Of a stretch of 64,000 bases of DNA, positions 59,570 through 64,000 are shown piece by piece. A program made the translations under genes and the position numbers. The stretch's first letter is position 1. Each line of letters begins with the position of its first letter. The stretch lies in assembly GCA_019634625.1 (NCBI GenBank), contig JAHCBA010000015.1, forward strand, positions 62,001 through 126,000, given 5' to 3'. Below the pieces are notes generated by a model. The model did not search any database. It was not told the origin of the DNA and saw only the letters and a list, made by a program, of their open reading frames with translations. Source of the stretch: Verrucomicrobiia bacterium (GTDB taxonomy: Bacteria; Verrucomicrobiota; Verrucomicrobiia; Limisphaerales; CAIMTB01).

Positions 59570-60895
59570 TCAAGGATCGATCCCCCCCGAAATGCCTCTG
59601 CCGAGCCGGTAAAACCGGAACGGCCGCTCCGCGAACTCCGGATCGATCAACTCGAATACGCCGCCGGTCACCGTCCCGCTGGTCAGCACCTCCCAGCCCC
59701 GGAGATCCAGCGACGTCTCGATCCAATACCCTCCATCCGGCAGGCCGCTCCATCGCAGCGCGAATCCTCCGGCCACCACGCCGCCTTCAAACCGCGGTTC
59801 CCTTGGTTCCACCGCCAGGACCCGAAGCGTCACCGTCGCCAAGGCCGATGCCGCCTGCCCGTCATGGGCCCGGAACTCGAAGCGGTCGGTGCCCGCGAAT
59901 CCCGCGTTCGGCCGGTACACCACCCCGGGCGGTGTGCCGCTCAAAACCCCGTGCGCCGGCGGAGTCACGATCTCGAACCGCAACGCATCCCCGTCCACAT
60001 CGATCGCCCCCAACACCAACCCCACCGCCCCATCCTGCAACAGCGTCACGCTCATGGACCCCGCCACCGGCGGATCGTTGACCGGCCGGATGACGATCCG
60101 CACCGTTGCCGGCGCCGACGTCAGCAATCCGTCCGTCGCCACGTAGGTGAACGTGTCGGTCCCGTGGACATCCTGGAATGGGGCATACACCAGGGACGGC
60201 ATCGTCCCGCTCAGGCGCCCCAGCGAGGGGGGCGTGACGATCCGAAATGTCATGGGATCCCCATCCGGGTCCCCGGCCAGAAGCCGGACGCCCACCGGGG
60301 TGTCCTCATCGGTGGTGAAAGCCAGATCCACGGCGATCGGGGCGCGGTTGTCGGAACGGAGAACCTGCAACGTCACGGTGGCCGTTGCCAGGTGACCGTG
60401 ATCATCCCGAACCCGGTAGGTGAAGCGGTCCGTACCGCGAAACCCGGCGGCCGGCGTGTACCGGACCTCGGGGAAGGTGCCGCCCAACGTCCCGCGCTCG
60501 GGTCCGGACACAAGTTCGAACGTGAGCGGGCCGCCATCCACATCGACCACGGCCAGCGCAATGGGCGCGACAGTACCCTCGGTCAGGAAGATCTCCTGGG
60601 CTGCGGCCCGAGGCGGATGGTTGGCCTGGGCGGCATGGCCCAACCGCACGTGGAAGCGTCCGCTGGAGTTCTGAGCGGCGCCCCCGAGCGACTCCATCGA
60701 CGCCACCTTGGCGAACGATTCGCTGCCGGCGTGCCCGCCTCCTCCGCCCAGGGAAGCGTGCGGAATCTGGTAGCGGAAACCCGTGGATCCGGCACCCCGG
60801 GCCCCGGGAGCCCCCAATCCCACCGTCACGGCAAGCGCGACGAACAGCAGGGCGTGCCGAAAGGTCCGTCGGAGCGAATCAGGGATTTCGGCCAT
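59570..60895 (-). CDS. Secreted protein with three cadherin-like Big_9 domains and shared C-terminal module
   Basis: The ATG at 60895 gives 441 residues starting MAEIPDSLRRTFRHALLFVALAV. Residues ~90-360 hold three tandem domains with the pattern 'N-x-x-P-x-A ... D-V-D-G-x-x-L-x-F-E ... Y-T-P-A-A-G-F-x-G-T-D-x-F-T-Y' (FELVSGPERGTLGG, FRIVTPPSLGRLSG, FEIVTPPAHGVLSG). The C-terminal ~75 residues (GGYWIETSLDLRGWEVL ... FRFYRLGRG) are the shared module. It overlaps the MORN gene by 17 nt. Confidence 0.82.
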   Translation of the reverse strand: MAEIPDSLRRTFRHALLFVALAVTVGLGAPGARGAGSTGFRYQIPHASLGGGGGHAGSESFAKVASMESLGGAAQNSSGRFHVRLGHAAQANHPPRAAAQEIFLTEGTVAPIALAVVDVDGGPLTFELVSGPERGTLGGTFPEVRYTPAAGFRGTDRFTYRVRDDHGHLATATVTLQVLRSDNRAPIAVDLAFTTDEDTPVGVRLLAGDPDGDPMTFRIVTPPSLGRLSGTMPSLVYAPFQDVHGTDTFTYVATDGLLTSAPATVRIVIRPVNDPPVAGSMSVTLLQDGAVGLVLGAIDVDGDALRFEIVTPPAHGVLSGTPPGVVYRPNAGFAGTDRFEFRAHDGQAASALATVTLRVLAVEPREPRFEGGVVAGGFALRWSGLPDGGYWIETSLDLRGWEVLTSGTVTGGVFELIDPEFAERPFRFYRLGRGISGGIDP

Positions 60896-61499
60896 GGGGT
60901 GCTTCCCTCGAGGCGGCCCCGGCGATGGCGGCGGACTCCGACCCGATCCGGACCTCGGTGCGCAGACGACCGTCCGGATCCCAGGCCCGGGCCGTTCCCA
61001 CCGGCCGGTTGTCGCGCATCTCAACCTCCTCGGAGAGGCGCCCGTTCTCGTGCCAGCGCCGGAAGGTTCCGTGCAGGCGCCCTTCGACGATGGTCGCCTC
61101 GGACTGACGGGTGCCGTCGGGATGCCACTTCTCGCGCACCCCGTGCGACACGCCGCGCACGAAGTGCTCACGCACCTGGATCTGACCGTTGGTGTGCCAT
61201 CCCTCCGAAATCCCCGCCAGCAGGCCGTTGGAGATCGCGGAGCGCGATTGAAGTTCCCCGGATGGATACCGCGCGATCAGCCACCCGGTGTAGAGGTTGG
61301 TCGCGCCCGGACGGCGCAGTCCCTCGGGCGTGGACTCGAGCTCCGCCATGGTGGCCTCGGCCGGAGGGGTCTCCGGGGCGGGTTCCCTACGGGAACAGCC
61401 CCAGGCCAGAATCACCGCCAGAACCAGTCCCGCTGCGGCGGCACCAGATCCCCTGAACAGGGCTCCCGGGATCGGAACGCTGACCGGCAGGCGGATCAT
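60879..61499 (-). CDS. MORN-variant repeat lipoprotein
   Basis: The 206-residue product has a signal ending in LAVILAWGC (Cys35 lipobox) and four or five MORN/YwqK-type repeats: YPSGELQSRSAISNGLLAG, WHTNGQIQVREHFVRGVSHG, WHPDGTRQSEATIVEGRLHG, WHENGRLSEEVEMRDNRPVG. These proteins are often secreted or periplasmic of unknown function. The ATG overlaps the upstream stop by 4 nt; the stop runs 17 nt into the next gene. Confidence 0.85.
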   Translation of the reverse strand: MIRLPVSVPIPGALFRGSGAAAAGLVLAVILAWGCSRREPAPETPPAEATMAELESTPEGLRRPGATNLYTGWLIARYPSGELQSRSAISNGLLAGISEGWHTNGQIQVREHFVRGVSHGVREKWHPDGTRQSEATIVEGRLHGTFRRWHENGRLSEEVEMRDNRPVGTARAWDPDGRLRTEVRIGSESAAIAGAASREAPHGRNP

Positions 61500-62341
61500 T
61501 GCACGCGGAGGCGGAAGAAGTGGGCGCCTGAATCGGCGGATGGCAATTCGACCTCCACCTGCACGTTGCGAAGATCGGTGGCCATGTATTCAGCCATCAT
61601 CGCCCCCGATCGGACTTCCAGGAACCGGCCGGTCCGCCACTCCCCCACGGAGTTGCCGATCTCGACCGCGTAGGTCCGACCCGACAGCCCCAGGAACTCG
61701 AGCATCACCCGCCCCTCCACCGCCCCCGCGACCTTCAGCGACAAGGTATGTTCGCCGTCGTAGGCGTGGGTCCCCGCCAGGTATTCCATCCGGTTGGTGA
61801 GACCATCCCCATCGAGGTCATCGTCGGGCCGGATGTCGGCGAGTGTCAGACCGCCTCCCAACTGGGCGATCAGGGCCCGCTCCCAGGCATCCGGAAGGCC
61901 GTCGCCGTCCGTATCCTCGCCCAGCGTCAGATCCAGCCGCGTCCGCCCTCCCGGCAGACCCAGCGTCGCGTAATCGCCCGTCATCTCGATCGGAACGAAC
62001 TGGGCGGTGCCAATCCGGACCCGGATCAGGAAGGGCACGAACGGGCGCAGGGCGGTTGGCCGGTACAGGTCCATGGTCAGGCCGGCGTCCATCGGGATGG
62101 TGAGGGAGTAGTTCACGCCGCCGCCCAGAACCGGATTGATGCGGGTGGAGACGACCGTTCCCGAGGCGGCTTCGAAAAGCACCTCCGCCCGGATCGAGTT
62201 CAGCGGACGCCCCAGTTCATCCCGGATCGTCCCGAAGACGACATGATGGGGCGCGGGTGGGTAGGCACGGCTTTCGCCGATCCCGAAGGCGAGCAGGAGC
62301 ACGATCGGCAGCAGGGGCGGAGGAAGCGGAAGGGTCTTCAT
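61496..62341 (-). CDS. Secreted protein with thrombospondin-3-like calcium loops and shared C-terminal module
   Basis: The 281-residue product has a signal peptide (LLPIVLLLAFGIGESRA). Residues ~30-130 are CNA-B-like (VVFGTIRDELGRPLNSIRA). Then GEDTDGDGLPDAWE and DDDLDGDGLTNRMEYLAGT form calcium-binding loops as in type-3 thrombospondin/dockerin-like repeats. The C-terminus (GRTYAVEIGNSVGEW ... AHFFRLRVQ) is the shared module. It begins a three-gene coupled unit. Confidence 0.82.
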   Translation of the reverse strand: MKTLPLPPPLLPIVLLLAFGIGESRAYPPAPHHVVFGTIRDELGRPLNSIRAEVLFEAASGTVVSTRINPVLGGGVNYSLTIPMDAGLTMDLYRPTALRPFVPFLIRVRIGTAQFVPIEMTGDYATLGLPGGRTRLDLTLGEDTDGDGLPDAWERALIAQLGGGLTLADIRPDDDLDGDGLTNRMEYLAGTHAYDGEHTLSLKVAGAVEGRVMLEFLGLSGRTYAVEIGNSVGEWRTGRFLEVRSGAMMAEYMATDLRNVQVEVELPSADSGAHFFRLRVQ

Positions 62342-62457
62342 GAGCAGGGAAAGGGTCCAATGTCGGGATGCCTCATGCCGCCGTGAACCGGACTCCCCGA
62401 TTCGCCATTGGCCAGTCGCCGTTCGCCAGGGTTCATGGGCAGAAGAATTCGGTTCGT

Positions 62458-64000
62458 TCAGTTCCCCGAGTACGAATACGTCACGTAGTGCAACCGGACG
62501 TCATGCACGGACTGGATCAGGCGCTCGAGGCCCTCGTTGGGATCGTGCAACAGCGTGTGGCCGGGAATCACCAGCTTCCATCGGCTGTTCCAAACCGACC
62601 GGCCGATCAGACGCCGGTTGGTGAACTGCGAGGACAACAGCGACCCGCCCTGCCCGTACACATCGGGCAGGAACCGGGCCGACGTCGAGACCGGGCGGAA
62701 GGCCTGGTGTTTGCGGACGCCAAAGAGCGGTTCCGACAGCGACTCCCGCGACTGCCAGAGCGGCTGGCTGGAAAAGGCCGAGGCTCCGATGTTGAACGGC
62801 AGCGGGATGGTGACGTCCTCCACGGCCCAGGTGCGCACGGCACTCGAGTCGCCCAGCGGCGGACTGCGCATCGAATCGAGTCCCACCGGGATCAGGTACA
62901 CGTAGGGCGTGGCTGCGAGGGCGCGTGGATTCAGGAAGGCCAGCGACGGGTCTGCGGGCGACGTGCCACCGCCAAAGCTGACGGCCCCGCTGTTGGCCGC
63001 CGGATCCGCCATCCCGATGTACCCTTCGAGGGCCACGCCGACCGCGAATATCTTCGTGGCGAAGGAACTGGGGCTGAATGCGTGATCTCCCGCCGCCAGG
63101 GGGCGCCCGAACAGGTTCAACCGATCCGCGACGGTGGTGGAGAATTCGAGGACGATGCCCGGCACCGGAAGGCCGTTGCCGGCGTCGATCTGCAGGCAGT
63201 AACGCCGTACATCGGGATCGTCGAGCACATTGGGCATCCGATGGCGCGCCAGGTAATCCTTCCAGTTCGCGTCCCCTTCCATCCCCGGCAGGATCCGCAG
63301 GTTCTCCGTCCGCAGGGACACCGTGGTTCCGTAGGCATCGGGGTTGCGGAATCCAAGCCGGCCCTTGAGCACCAGCCAGTCGGCCTGCATCTCGGCGAGG
63401 GCGCTCGACAGTCCGGGATCGCCGGTATTGCTGCCGGCGAACTGGGGAACACCCCCGTTCATCACCCCGAGCGCCCGGGACCGCACGATCCGCTGGATGA
63501 AGTCCTTCCCGGCCGCGGTGTGGAGAAGACCGGTCTCGTAGTCATACGCCTGGGCCGCCATGAAGGCGTACTGGGCGGAGAGATCAAACAGACTCTTGTA
63601 ACGTTCCAGCTTCTCGTTGCGGAAGATCCGGAATGCCGCGTCCCGCGTCCGGAATCCCTGGATCACCGCCGCGGCCCGCTGCCGGAAGATCTGGCGTTCC
63701 TGCTGGATGCGGTCTCCCTCCGCGAGCAGGGCCTGGTAACGGCGCCGGGCATCGTCCAGTTCCTGAAGCCGCTGGTTGAGGGTGGGCAGCCTGTTCTGCA
63801 CACCGTAAACCGCATTGCGCAGCGTACTGGTCGCCTCGCGCAGTTCCTGGTCCCACTGTTCCGGTGCGATCTGCGTGAACTCAATCAGTTCCTTGCTGGT
63901 CTCGTTGGCAAACTCCAGCGCACTGATCAGCGAGAAAAAGATCACCCGCGCCCAGCCCGTCACGTTCTTCACCGTGCCCCCCGCCGCCTTGACTGCCGCC
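62458..64000 (-). CDS. Large protein of unknown function, 3' part only
   Basis: The frame continues beyond the right end of the window (reading AAVKAAGGTVKN before the first in-window GTG at 63972), so only the last ~514 residues are seen. There is a coiled-coil stretch (RLQELDDARRRYQALLAEGDRIQQERQIFRQRA) followed by FMAAQAYDYETGLLH, and a beta-rich end (WKLVIPGHTLLHDPNEGLERL, LHYVTYSYSG). I recognise no domain. It does not end in the shared C-terminal module. Confidence 0.65.
   Translation of the reverse strand, partial: AAVKAAGGTVKNVTGWARVIFFSLISALEFANETSKELIEFTQIAPEQWDQELREATSTLRNAVYGVQNRLPTLNQRLQELDDARRRYQALLAEGDRIQQERQIFRQRAAAVIQGFRTRDAAFRIFRNEKLERYKSLFDLSAQYAFMAAQAYDYETGLLHTAAGKDFIQRIVRSRALGVMNGGVPQFAGSNTGDPGLSSALAEMQADWLVLKGRLGFRNPDAYGTTVSLRTENLRILPGMEGDANWKDYLARHRMPNVLDDPDVRRYCLQIDAGNGLPVPGIVLEFSTTVADRLNLFGRPLAAGDHAFSPSSFATKIFAVGVALEGYIGMADPAANSGAVSFGGGTSPADPSLAFLNPRALAATPYVYLIPVGLDSMRSPPLGDSSAVRTWAVEDVTIPLPFNIGASAFSSQPLWQSRESLSEPLFGVRKHQAFRPVSTSARFLPDVYGQGGSLLSSQFTNRRLIGRSVWNSRWKLVIPGHTLLHDPNEGLERLIQSVHDVRLHYVTYSYSGN

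Noticed and set aside
59228-61456. A 742-codon plus-strand frame
   Set aside because: It only becomes meaningful over the short LamG scrap near 59.4 kb; the remainder is antisense to three real genes.

Overview
The window is GC-rich, gene-dense bacterial DNA that looks like a chromosome segment from a member of the Verrucomicrobiota (Limisphaerales/Pedosphaera-like). This placement is inferred from gene content: ECF sigma factor and Ser/Thr kinase pairs, a 69-residue double zinc-ribbon protein (YCSHCDQPLKCD... type), prepilin-type secreted proteins with a GFTLVELL head, giant Calx-beta secreted proteins, and seven secreted proteins that share a C-terminal 'Y-x-I-E ... W ... F-[FY]-R' module. 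No rRNA, tRNA or CRISPR array was recognised.

Region 1 (1-18.9 kb) is mostly housekeeping, almost all on the minus strand. It holds a 5'-truncated, frameshifted PhoX-like gene, uppS-purA, a PqaA-family gene, and a complete aa3/caa3-type cytochrome c oxidase operon. The operon runs leftward from about 14.2 kb: copper-site protein, ctaA, ctaB, ctaD (subunit I), ctaE (III), ctaF (IV), two small membrane proteins, ctaC (II), SCO1, DUF420. Next come ribH, ribBA, glgA and serS. Many neighbours overlap by 4 nt (ATGA/GTGA), so translational coupling is likely.

Region 2 (19-33.3 kb) is accessory. A secreted 1029-aa Cys-rich protein is followed by a patchwork of visibly more AT-rich or decayed DNA. 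It includes an HNH nuclease gene, a VOC-family gene, an IS4-family transposase fragment, an ECF sigma factor, a 69-aa zinc-ribbon gene, a 1489-aa kinase with a WD40-like propeller, remnants of further kinases, a frameshifted LRR gene, and a broken DUF4143-type ATPase fused head-on to the LRR remnant. Several palindromic intergenic repeats lie here.

Region 3 (33.3-64 kb) is a surface or secretome region. On the plus strand a 1465-aa protein joins a GH2 glycosidase to a DUF4964/5127/4965/1793 'glutaminase-like' half. On the minus strand a long run of genes reads leftward: two lipoproteins, an ECF sigma factor, a zinc-ribbon kinase with a membrane anchor, a secreted protein and a prepilin-like protein (these last three coupled by ATGA overlaps), an ankyrin lipoprotein, an 840-aa protein with a triplicated module, a giant ~3058-aa protein with 16 Calx-beta repeats, and a 374-aa protein. 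A second coupled operon (62.3-59.6 kb) encodes three secreted or lipid-anchored proteins. The window ends inside another large protein. The simplest reading is a signalling pair (ECF sigma plus membrane kinase) next to the secreted adhesin-like proteins it may control; that link is inference from gene order.
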